Both the position numbers and the translations under genes were made by a program. From Giardia muris (Eukaryota > Fornicata > Diplomonadida > Hexamitidae), in contig CM016926.1 in assembly GCA_006247105.1 (NCBI GenBank), forward strand, positions 1,054,001-1,118,000: a stretch of DNA of 64,000 nt. Direction: 5' to 3'. The notes under the pieces were generated by a model. The model had not been told where the DNA came from. It did no database searches and saw only the letters and a program-made list of their open reading frames with translations. This document shows, piece after piece, positions 1 through 8,113 of the stretch (position 1 is the stretch's first letter; each line of letters starts with the position of its first letter).

Positions 1-280
1 TCTGGCTCTTGCTCCATTTATTATCCTAGAAGACCCCAGATCTACCTCATCGAGGTAGGACTATGGTACCAACGAGCCTTCGTAGCCAAATTTCGAGGTC
101 TGGGGGTTTCTGAGTCATTATCGACTCATCTTACCCCGATTCCGTCAGCTTGATATGGATGGGTGCGATTTTATCCGGTACGACTAGGTAATGTTAGTCC
201 TTCCACAGTGCGCTCAGGTATGAACTGATTCTGGCCCCAGTCCCCTCAGACATCCAAGCAACGATATACTTCACAAGAAA
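1..280. other. Left-edge region with no firm gene
   Basis: No complete gene is visible. Two weak edge candidates exist. Frame 1 on the plus strand is open from base 1 to a TGA at 151-153 (50 codons) and could be the 3' end of a truncated upstream gene. On the minus strand an ATG at 17 is preceded by an AT-rich TAATAA tract like the initiators elsewhere in the window, and could start a gene running off the left edge. Neither can be confirmed without flanking sequence. The last bases before 281 are A-rich and serve the next gene. Confidence 0.4.
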
Positions 281-3200
281 ATGAACTCAGCAGAGGAACA
301 GCTTGCAATGCGCCAAAGCGCCGAGGCGTACTACACAGACGTGCTCCGCAAACAGGCGCACGATCTCCTTAACGGGCTCACCGGGAGCGCGTGCGGAGAC
401 GTCTCCTCGCGGGCCGCGGTCACCGCGGTTGCTAGGGAGCTATCCGGGTTCCTGCACGCTGCTCCAGACCTCCCTCTCAGCGCTGACCTTCTTAAGAAGT
501 ATCCATGTCTTTGCCCACCACACCTTGGAGAGCTTTCAGACCTTCAAACCGAATCGGGTCCCATTTCGTTACGTCCTGTTGGCTCCTGCTCTTTTTGTTC
601 TCCATGGGCGAACGACATCGTTGCCAACGTCCCTGGGGCCTTGTCTTTGTATCTCGACATCTGCGTCCCACTAGGACCTCTCACTTTGGCAGACTGTCAG
701 TCTGGGTGGTGCTTCTTGAAGCGCGCCATTTACCTCGCAGGAGTGCTCGACTATTTCCTCGAAAAAAGGCTCGCGGTTTCTAAAGGGAAGGAGGGTAAGG
801 CTCCAACAGAATACGCAGAAGAGGATACCATTCAACAGATGATCTATGACCCTCGCGTGGTGCATATCGGGGTTACCTACCTTGAGGGATATGCCCTATT
901 ACCAGTTCTAACCTTCTTCCTTGATACCTCTGGGGACTTACCAGCAGGTGTCTCACTTCCGTTCTCCCGAAACTTCCTCTTCCGTATCGTCCCACAATTC
1001 ACTCTCGCCCCAGATATCTTCCTGAAGAGAAATTATACCCTTTCGCCTATCCTGGCATTCGGCGATTCTCGTGAGACCGAACATGCCACATATTTGTATG
1101 ACAATGTCATCCTTATCTGTGCGGAATATGAGCAATTGGTAGCGGCAGCATGCCTCCCGTTGGCAACCCCTGCGCTCAGAGAGGCCACAACTCTCCTCTT
1201 TGCTTCTTTTGCTCTCAATGGGGTAGCAGCACGTGCTCACTCCGTAATGGCGGGCGTGGAAGTCGAGAAGGAGGACCGTGCCTTCTCAGGACTATATCCT
1301 ACGCACGGAATTACATTTCTTGGTACATGTGCGGTCATGACACGCCTTCTTAATGCCAACGATGTACTTGCGACCTGTAGTGACGGCACCACCGGCCTTC
1401 GAGTCGCTCTCATGACCCTTGCCGAGTCTGGTGCGGGTCTTCTTTCAATTAGTTCAGATTTCAGCCCGTGGCTTTCTGGTACGACACCTTCGGATCTACG
1501 TGTACGGAATCAGGGTTCTCTTTGCCCATTTCTCTTGCTGGATGTTGGGTATGGGGTCTTCTATAACTATCTCTGTGCTGTTACAGCCGGACTTTGGCGG
1601 CATTTGGTCTACCTCACCCAGTGCATCCGAAACGAGCTCTACGGGGATGGCTCCTCTTTTACCCTCTTTCCCAGCATCTTTCAGACTACCAACTACACTC
1701 TAATGGGTGGAACCACTGTGCATGGGTTTCCAGGCTTTGATATGCTTCTCACCTTCGAGGTTAAAGAGGACTTTTTTTCCGGTCGGAATTGGGCCGTGCC
1801 ATCCCTAGCGCATGTGATTGAAGGGCTTTTGACGCAAGCCCTAGTAACTTTCTTTTCTTTCGCCGAAAACATTGTTACGGTACTCCATTGGCCCGGGGAG
1901 ACGTCGACGCCATATATAAATAATACTTTCCATATTTATGGGAAAGGGACAATGGATTCCAAAGTAACCCAACCTCTCCACGCTTGGGCACGTCCGATTG
2001 TTGTTATCGCATTGAAACTCGGCGTAACCCCACTCCAGAGTGTTTCAAAGGCAGTCTATCGCGGTCCAAAGATCCCGAGCAGCGATGGAGAGCTCTTTCA
2101 GAAGATCTTCGGGCCTCGGGCGGAGAAACGTCGCTTTGAGGATGGGAGCGTGAACCAATGCCTCCTGGCCGAACGCCATGCCACGGCAGATCAGCAGCTA
2201 CGAAGTCTTCTGCAGCATCTCATCATTCGGCACTTTGATTCAATGGTCTGCAAGCAACATCTTTGGAGTTCAGAGGCACTCCTCGAACACTTTTCTTACT
2301 TGGTACCACGGGTTACCGACGCACAGGTGGTCATGACGGCCTGCAATCAGCTTCGAGTCGCTCTCATGGCCGCAGCCTCCGATTCTTCTGAGCTTCCAGT
2401 TGACATATTGGCAGTAACGTTTCCGGACTCCTATGGGCGTCTTTTATCAACCAATACTCCACTCATTAGCTTCCAACAGGGAGTACAGGGGGCGGGAGAG
2501 GAATTTCTAGCTACTGGGCGTTGTATCACGACTATGCTCACCATTCAGTCCCGTAGTGCGTGGCCTAACGATCAGGGAGCGATCGCATGCCTGAAAACAG
2601 TCATGCTGCACACGCTGATGACACACCTTATGACACAACGCCCCTCGTTGCGGACTGTTGCCGCCCTTCGGAGTGCAGATGGGGCCTTCGTGACCTCAAG
2701 GGGCTCGTTACATGTCGATAACGTGGTCTACACGAGCTATCTGCCCTCGGAGACGCAGTACTACCTTCGAGGCTCATGTCTCGATCTATTCCTACCGGTC
2801 CAACACATCGAGGACCATGAGGGGGTGGAGCGGCCGGCAGGGACTGGGTGCGGGATCTTCTTCCGCTTGTTCTTGGCGATAGATAATGATTACAGGATCT
2901 TCGAGGACAACAACTCGAAGGTGTGCAAGATTCGCGAGCGGTACTACCGCTTCATGTACGAGGTGGCACCCGCACACTCAAGGGCGATGCAGGCGTTTGC
3001 GAAGCTGAACAGGGCGTTTATCCAGACCGTCATCTTGGCGAAGAGATGGGTTTCTGCGCACCAGATCCCGCTTTATTCTTTGACCCATTCCTTCATCGAT
3101 ACTCCTGCACACCCAGCGACATCGCAGCTCATCTGCAAATTGTATGGGCAAGTTGAGTCCGGGGAGATAGCCTATAACTCCTTCATCGAGCTCCTTCAAG

Positions 3201-4567
3201 CCGAAGATGAACAGATGATGGACGACAACGGGGAAATGGAGCATATTCCATCGGTCTTTACCAGGGTTTGCGAGGCCATTCGGCCTCTTCATACCATGTT
3301 ACCTCCAAGTGCACGAGCGACCATGGGCTTCGTTTCGGAAGAGGCAATCGAACTTATTGTTGCATTGGCATTTATCCTTCACTCGCGGAACGGGGAGACA
3401 CAAGTGACAAGCGCCCTGGCCGGCTTCCGTGCCTTTCTCGCGTTCTGGATTGAAGCGTATCAGGATAGAAGCCCATTCGCACAGGAGTACGATCTTTATG
3501 ACTTCTCGAAGCGGTGGTGCTATGAAGGTCGGGACCTTGGCAATGACGAGATGGATAACTTTGTCATTAGCACGTATCAAGATGCGGTACGGCATCGAAA
3601 AGGGTCGGGACAGTTCTCCGCGGAAAATACAGAGGTGGTAACGGTTATAGACATACTCGTTGACGTTGGATTACTACTTGAAGGGAAGGGGATCTCAAAG
3701 AATGATGCAAACTTGCTTCTTAGGACCGGAAACCGGATTCTGGTGAAGAACTCACGGCTCTATGCCACAGCCGGGAACAAGGTTGTCCTCTTTTCTGCGG
3801 GAATGACCTCGAATGGGACACAAAAAGCATACTTGCCACCACTCCTTCTAAGAACCGAATATGACCCTAGCGGTTCAGTGTTTACAGCCGCATTGACGCA
3901 GGAAACGATCACTCGCCTCGGTCTCTGTGCCGAGGCCTCTCTTAAAGCATTGGACATGCTTTTCGTCTCGGTGGAGCGCGAATATGACCTTAGGGCGATC
4001 TTCTCCGCCACCATTCCACGTGCACATGCACAGCTCAAGGTTGATCCACAACTTTGTCACATCGTCCGTTGTGACAACGAAGACCGGTCGCTACCAGTCC
4101 GCAGGATCGCCCCTTCTTCTCTTAGTACCATATCTAACGTTGGAAAGCGCGATTCGGCCCGACAGGGACTTAAGAAGCACCTTGTAGCGACGAGTTCTGT
4201 TGAGTTCTTCGAACGGCCACCAGTCGGCTTTTCTCCTTACGAATTATGCCTCCCAATCCTAGCTCGGTCACTCCTTCCCTTGGGAGCCATTCGTGTCGAT
4301 ACTGAGCAGCCCCAGATCGTCACAGTCGAAGTGGACGGGCAGGTTCTCAAAGAAGCACGGCAACGAGTAGTAGATTGCGGGGCGAACGAAATGCAGGATA
4401 TGGTCCCCACAGAAGGAGGGTATCGAAGATGTCCCCTCCTAACGTTGGAGGGCGCAATACTTGAAGCCGGCTGCCTTCTTGCTGGTGGCGAGATGAGTAC
4501 GAGAATCGCTGATACGGGGGTCGGAAGTTCTTGGTCCGAAGGCCGTACGCGGAAGACAAAGCACTGA
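281..4567 (+). CDS. Large hypothetical protein, 1428 aa
   Basis: A single uninterrupted reading frame of 1428 codons that I do not recognise. The ATG at 281 follows an A-rich CAAGAAA tract typical of starts in this window. The protein looks globular and mixed alpha/beta, with no clear transmembrane segment, kinase motif or ankyrin repeat. A Cys pair-rich stretch occurs near residues 75-110 (CLCPP, CSFCS) but does not form a convincing zinc finger. The TGA stop is followed by a gap of only 9 bp before the convergent stop of the neighbouring minus-strand ankyrin gene. The stop region reads GAGTGTGAAC, near but not equal to the AGTRAAY poly(A) signal. Coding status is certain from length; function is unknown. 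Confidence 0.85.
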   Translation: MNSAEEQLAMRQSAEAYYTDVLRKQAHDLLNGLTGSACGDVSSRAAVTAVARELSGFLHAAPDLPLSADLLKKYPCLCPPHLGELSDLQTESGPISLRPVGSCSFCSPWANDIVANVPGALSLYLDICVPLGPLTLADCQSGWCFLKRAIYLAGVLDYFLEKRLAVSKGKEGKAPTEYAEEDTIQQMIYDPRVVHIGVTYLEGYALLPVLTFFLDTSGDLPAGVSLPFSRNFLFRIVPQFTLAPDIFLKRNYTLSPILAFGDSRETEHATYLYDNVILICAEYEQLVAAACLPLATPALREATTLLFASFALNGVAARAHSVMAGVEVEKEDRAFSGLYPTHGITFLGTCAVMTRLLNANDVLATCSDGTTGLRVALMTLAESGAGLLSISSDFSPWLSGTTPSDLRVRNQGSLCPFLLLDVGYGVFYNYLCAVTAGLWRHLVYLTQCIRNELYGDGSSFTLFPSIFQTTNYTLMGGTTVHGFPGFDMLLTFEVKEDFFSGRNWAVPSLAHVIEGLLTQALVTFFSFAENIVTVLHWPGETSTPYINNTFHIYGKGTMDSKVTQPLHAWARPIVVIALKLGVTPLQSVSKAVYRGPKIPSSDGELFQKIFGPRAEKRRFEDGSVNQCLLAERHATADQQLRSLLQHLIIRHFDSMVCKQHLWSSEALLEHFSYLVPRVTDAQVVMTACNQLRVALMAAASDSSELPVDILAVTFPDSYGRLLSTNTPLISFQQGVQGAGEEFLATGRCITTMLTIQSRSAWPNDQGAIACLKTVMLHTLMTHLMTQRPSLRTVAALRSADGAFVTSRGSLHVDNVVYTSYLPSETQYYLRGSCLDLFLPVQHIEDHEGVERPAGTGCGIFFRLFLAIDNDYRIFEDNNSKVCKIRERYYRFMYEVAPAHSRAMQAFAKLNRAFIQTVILAKRWVSAHQIPLYSLTHSFIDTPAHPATSQLICKLYGQVESGEIAYNSFIELLQAEDEQMMDDNGEMEHIPSVFTRVCEAIRPLHTMLPPSARATMGFVSEEAIELIVALAFILHSRNGETQVTSALAGFRAFLAFWIEAYQDRSPFAQEYDLYDFSKRWCYEGRDLGNDEMDNFVISTYQDAVRHRKGSGQFSAENTEVVTVIDILVDVGLLLEGKGISKNDANLLLRTGNRILVKNSRLYATAGNKVVLFSAGMTSNGTQKAYLPPLLLRTEYDPSGSVFTAALTQETITRLGLCAEASLKALDMLFVSVEREYDLRAIFSATIPRAHAQLKVDPQLCHIVRCDNEDRSLPVRRIAPSSLSTISNVGKRDSARQGLKKHLVATSSVEFFERPPVGFSPYELCLPILARSLLPLGAIRVDTEQPQIVTVEVDGQVLKEARQRVVDCGANEMQDMVPTEGGYRRCPLLTLEGAILEAGCLLAGGEMSTRIADTGVGSSWSEGRTRKTKH

Positions 4568-4576
4568 GTGTGAACA

Positions 4577-5197
4577 TTACTGGTCCTTATTAGTCAGGAG
4601 TGCGACAGCCTCGGTGTGCTCCTCTTCCTGTCTGACAAGCGCATAGTTGGAGAAGACAAGGGCGTTGTTGCGCGCATACCAGAGAGCATCGTGCCCATCC
4701 GAATCTTGAAGTTCTCCTTCTCGTTCGCGTAGGAGCTTTATGATCGGAAGGCAGTTCCGAGAAGCGGCGACCATCAAGGCAGTGACTCCACTAGCATAGG
4801 CCGAGAAGTCCGTGTAGGAGAAGGGGCGCAAGGTCTGAGTACCCGCACCCGCAAGGAGCAATTCAGCACACTCGGAGAGTCCTCCATGCGCAGCCCACAT
4901 CAAGGGGGTGACATTTGCACGATCGTTGATTTCTGCCTCAAGTGGTGCCAAGAGCAATGCAGCCTCGGCACTGCCGAAGGAAAGCGCATGAACGAGCGCG
5001 GTCTGACCCCAGCGGTTCTGCATACGAGCCTCCTTGTCAAGGAGAAGTCGGACACACTCGACGTGGTTCCCTTGAGCAGCCGCCATCAGGGCGGTACGGC
5101 CATATTCATTGGCCTGTCCCGCCTGCGCCAGATGCTCCCGGACGCCTGCAACGTCTCCGTTCTCGGCAGCCTGCATGAGCCCAGTATTCAATTCCAT
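4577..5197 (-). CDS. Ankyrin repeat protein (21.1-like), 206 aa
   Basis: A short protein made almost wholly of about five ankyrin repeats. The repeats show the diplomonad style: TALMAAAQGNHVECVRLLL followed by a linker with 'KEA' or 'LEA' and a D/N-G before the next TAL. It starts at an ATG preceded by AACTAAGAGA and ends in TAA. No kinase, RING or membrane segment is present, so it resembles the stand-alone '21.1' proteins of Giardia, which probably act as protein-binding scaffolds. It lies 15 bp downstream of the larger ankyrin-RING gene on the same strand, so the two may be a tandem pair. The stop sits in AGTAATG, an imperfect poly(A) signal. Confidence 0.88.
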   Translation of the reverse strand: MELNTGLMQAAENGDVAGVREHLAQAGQANEYGRTALMAAAQGNHVECVRLLLDKEARMQNRWGQTALVHALSFGSAEAALLLAPLEAEINDRANVTPLMWAAHGGLSECAELLLAGAGTQTLRPFSYTDFSAYASGVTALMVAASRNCLPIIKLLREREGELQDSDGHDALWYARNNALVFSNYALVRQEEEHTEAVALLTNKDQ

Positions 5198-5212
5198 TCT
5201 CTTAGTTTCCCC

Positions 5213-7594
5213 TCAGAACTGTAGGGCGATGGTGCCCGTAATTCGGCGGCAACAGCGGCGGCAACGTCGCTCAGTCGCATCTGCGCAGAGAGTACAGAGG
5301 CTGTTGTGATGGCAGGGGGTACATACAGCATCCTGTTCCCGACAGCCGCAGGCCTCACACAGCCAGGTGTTCCTATCTCTGGTCAGCGGACTAGCATCGA
5401 GCACGCTATCCAGCGCGGCGAGGGCGTCCGTGGGAACGGCTAGACGCTCACCAAGAATGGTGGAGAACACCTCATCTAGCAAAACCTCGGCATACGTCGC
5501 CGTTGCTGCCTCAAACGTGTCGAGAAGCCTGTCTGCGTAGTTGAGGATCGACTGAACTCGTCCAAAGAGCCTGGGGCCACGGCAAACGTATGCTACTCGT
5601 CCCTCCAGATGCCACCTCATATCAGCCTTGAGGCTGGGTTGCAGGCGGCAATACATGCTGCGGACAGACGGGTTTGAGTGACACTGGCGTTGTATCAGCA
5701 TAAGGGTCGGCTCTCCTCGGTCATTTGCGATCAGCGCCTCACCGATCAAGAGCTGCACACAGTCCTGATGCCCCCTACGAAGGGCGATGGTGAAGGCGCA
5801 CTCATTCGCCGTGTTGAAGAGGCCTGCCTCATATGGGGCAAGCAAGGCGACCGACGTTGCGCAGCCTGCCGTTGCAGCGATCATCAGGGCCGTTGATCCG
5901 GGTGCTAAGGAATACCATTTCGCCATCGTCCGGGTACGTGCTTCTCCAAGAAGAAGCTGTGCGCAATCGACTCTGTTGCCGTTGACGGCACACATCAAAG
6001 CGGTCCTTCCCTTCTTATCACGAATTCCTATCTCCTTGGTAGCCAGTACTCGAACGCATTCAGGTGCATCACAGCCGACTGCATAGATAAGGGCTGTTGT
6101 CCCATCCTTATCCTGAAGTCGGGCTTCAAGCGGAAGAAGGGCCTCAACGCATGCCAAATGTCCATGAATAGCAGCATGCATCAACGCAGTGCGTCTATGA
6201 CGATCACGCACCTTAGCTTCGTGAAGATGCATTCGGAGTAACTCGATATCTCCGGTTACCGCGGCACACATCAATGTAGTATAGTCTGGACCAAGGTCGA
6301 TCATCCTCCGAGGAGACTGTGTTGTTTGACATGCCAATTCGGCTGCAATTTCATCGTTGTCGGTCAAGTCTGCAATATCTCTAGCTGTGACGCCGGCACT
6401 GTTGGTTAAGTGTAACTCGTAGGGCTTAAGAAGACGTACCATATCAATGGAACCTGTGGAGGCGGCGATCAGGAGGGCGGTCGAGCCCTTGACGTACATG
6501 GCGTTCTCAACCGTCTGACGGCCTAGTTCTCCGAGGAGGAGGCGGCCACAGACTATGTCATTCCTTCGCGCCGCGATCATCAGCGCAGTGTGGCCGGCGC
6601 CGTCACAGGCATTAATCTCAGCATCAGCCAAGGCGCGAACCACCTCGGAATGACCATTCAGGGTAGCATACATGAGGGCGGTGAGTCCGTTGGAGTCGTG
6701 GATACGCACCTCACCTTCAAGAAGAGCGACGCATGTTGAGTGGCCCATCCTTGCTGCATGGATCAAGGCGGTCCGTCCGCGTCGGTCCTGAAGGCCTTGC
6801 TCCTGTGCAACGAGCTCCTTGACGCAGGATGCGTGCCCTTGCCTCGCCGCAAGCATTAATGCCGTACAGCCTTGATCGTCAATATGCCCTCCCTCTTTCT
6901 TGGATAAGGCGTGCACTAGCTGGACGTTTCCGCTGCTGGCGGCTAGCATGAGCGCGGTGTGGCCCCAGGGCGTTGTTCGACCTGCTTCCTTATCAACTAA
7001 AGCGTCATCAGCGTCAGAACGTTGTAAGGCAGCGCACATGAGCTTACCAAACCATCTCGGTCTTCCACCATACTCAAGGAGGAGCGCAGCAATGTCGAAG
7101 TGGCCACTACGTAGGGCATGGACTAGGCCAGTCGCTCCCTCACCATCCTGCAACTCCGCTTCTAAAGGTGCCAGAGCCCGTACGCATTCCAGATGCCCTC
7201 CTTGTGCCGCAAACATAAGGGCGGTTAACCCGTTTGTTGTCTGAAGCGTTGCATCTCGCTGGATCAGCGCATGAACCTGCGTCAGCTCTCCAGCCTGTGC
7301 AGCGGCCATCAATTCCGTAAATTGCTTTCGTACTCTTGGCCTTGAATGTCGAGAAGGCTCAGAACCATCTATATCAGGCCCTGTATCGGCCCCATACGGG
7401 GTGCCACCACTGTACACTTCACGGTCCGGAGCAACATCTCCAGTAGCCCTTCCTCCCGTATCCTGGTCAGTGGGGCACCCTCCGGAAGAGCTAGATCGTA
7501 GCATTTCGCCGTTATTTTTGGTCCTGGTGTCACGCGCCCTCCCTCTAGGAGCAAATGGTACTTCTGACCGCACACTTCTTTCAAGGTTCTTCAT
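5213..7594 (-). CDS. Ankyrin repeat protein with C-terminal RING-like finger
   Basis: A protein of about 793 aa. Residues 1-90 are low-complexity, then roughly 15 ankyrin repeats follow (TALMFAAQGGHLECVRAL and relatives). The last 50 residues form a Cys/His-rich finger: CEACGC, then CTPCHHNSLCTLC, then RRCRRCCR. That spacing resembles the C-terminal RING of IAP/MULAN-type E3 ligases, though the final Cys pair is unusual. The likely role is an E3 ubiquitin ligase whose ankyrins choose substrates; this is family-based inference. The longest ATG frame starts at 7594. A second ATG at 7504 has a better A-rich leader (CAAAAATAACGGCGAA) and may be the true start. The stop TGA is 15 bp from the next ankyrin gene. 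Confidence 0.85.
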   Translation of the reverse strand: MKNLERSVRSEVPFAPRGRARDTRTKNNGEMLRSSSSGGCPTDQDTGGRATGDVAPDREVYSGGTPYGADTGPDIDGSEPSRHSRPRVRKQFTELMAAAQAGELTQVHALIQRDATLQTTNGLTALMFAAQGGHLECVRALAPLEAELQDGEGATGLVHALRSGHFDIAALLLEYGGRPRWFGKLMCAALQRSDADDALVDKEAGRTTPWGHTALMLAASSGNVQLVHALSKKEGGHIDDQGCTALMLAARQGHASCVKELVAQEQGLQDRRGRTALIHAARMGHSTCVALLEGEVRIHDSNGLTALMYATLNGHSEVVRALADAEINACDGAGHTALMIAARRNDIVCGRLLLGELGRQTVENAMYVKGSTALLIAASTGSIDMVRLLKPYELHLTNSAGVTARDIADLTDNDEIAAELACQTTQSPRRMIDLGPDYTTLMCAAVTGDIELLRMHLHEAKVRDRHRRTALMHAAIHGHLACVEALLPLEARLQDKDGTTALIYAVGCDAPECVRVLATKEIGIRDKKGRTALMCAVNGNRVDCAQLLLGEARTRTMAKWYSLAPGSTALMIAATAGCATSVALLAPYEAGLFNTANECAFTIALRRGHQDCVQLLIGEALIANDRGEPTLMLIQRQCHSNPSVRSMYCRLQPSLKADMRWHLEGRVAYVCRGPRLFGRVQSILNYADRLLDTFEAATATYAEVLLDEVFSTILGERLAVPTDALAALDSVLDASPLTRDRNTWLCEACGCREQDAVCTPCHHNSLCTLCADATERRCRRCCRRITGTIALQF

Positions 7595-7827
7595 CACTTC
7601 CGGTCTTCAGAATCTAGCGCAAGGGATATACCTTCACTAGATGCCTGAGTGTCGGCGAAGGATACGATACAGGGGCCTACAGTGCTAGTCCCCCAAACAG
7701 TGGACAGAATTATGAGTCGGGGGAAGGTGAATCCTAGAGCAATGGCTAGGACCTTATGGGAAGTGTGGTAGGCATACTTGGGGGTCGTAACGGCCGAATT
7801 CAGGAATAACAGCATCTCTTTTTCCAT
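7594..7827 (-). CDS. Possible small ORF, 77 aa (doubtful)
   Basis: An ATG-initiated 77-codon frame inside the unusual 520-bp gap. It contains one hydrophobic stretch (VLAIALGFTFPRLIILSTVW) that could be a membrane segment. Its TGA shares one base with the ATG at 7594 of the ankyrin-RING gene. No homology is recognised, and a frame of this length is expected by chance in sequence of this composition. Listed only because it is the sole ATG-led frame in the gap. Confidence 0.2.
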   Translation of the reverse strand: MEKEMLLFLNSAVTTPKYAYHTSHKVLAIALGFTFPRLIILSTVWGTSTVGPCIVSFADTQASSEGISLALDSEDRK

Positions 7828-8113
7828 AGACGCTTTTCTGTCTCACCTTGGAGTTTTCTTCGCCTTCCCAGGAGCCTACAGATATGACAAGGCGTCTATA
7901 GGATTCCTTAGTAGTGTCCATTGTCCAATGGGAGCTCGAAAAGATTCAAAACCGGCCAAGCTGCTGAAGTTATTTACAAGCGTGCGGAGCCTCCACCGAG
8001 GTTTATCTAGCGATAACTAACTGGGTTCTGATATCTTCACGAGTCAATAGGCTGAGCTCCAGAAGGTGAGAGGCATTTGGTGCAAGTCCTTGCTATAGAA
8101 TTCAATAGTAGCC
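7595..8113. other. Longest non-coding gap (about 520 bp)
   Basis: No convincing gene. Two short ORFs exist here: a minus-strand 77-codon frame (7594-7827) with an ATG, a hydrophobic stretch, and a TGA that overlaps the next ATG by one base; and a plus-strand frame with no good ATG. Neither resembles a known family. Both flanking genes are on the minus strand, so this is the upstream region of the ankyrin-RING gene plus the 3' region of the 8114-11035 gene. In a genome with gaps usually below 40 bp it could hold an RNA gene; CCTTCACTAG at 7631-7640 loosely resembles the Giardia ncRNA 3' processing motif. No tRNA or snoRNA fold was recognised. Confidence 0.5.
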
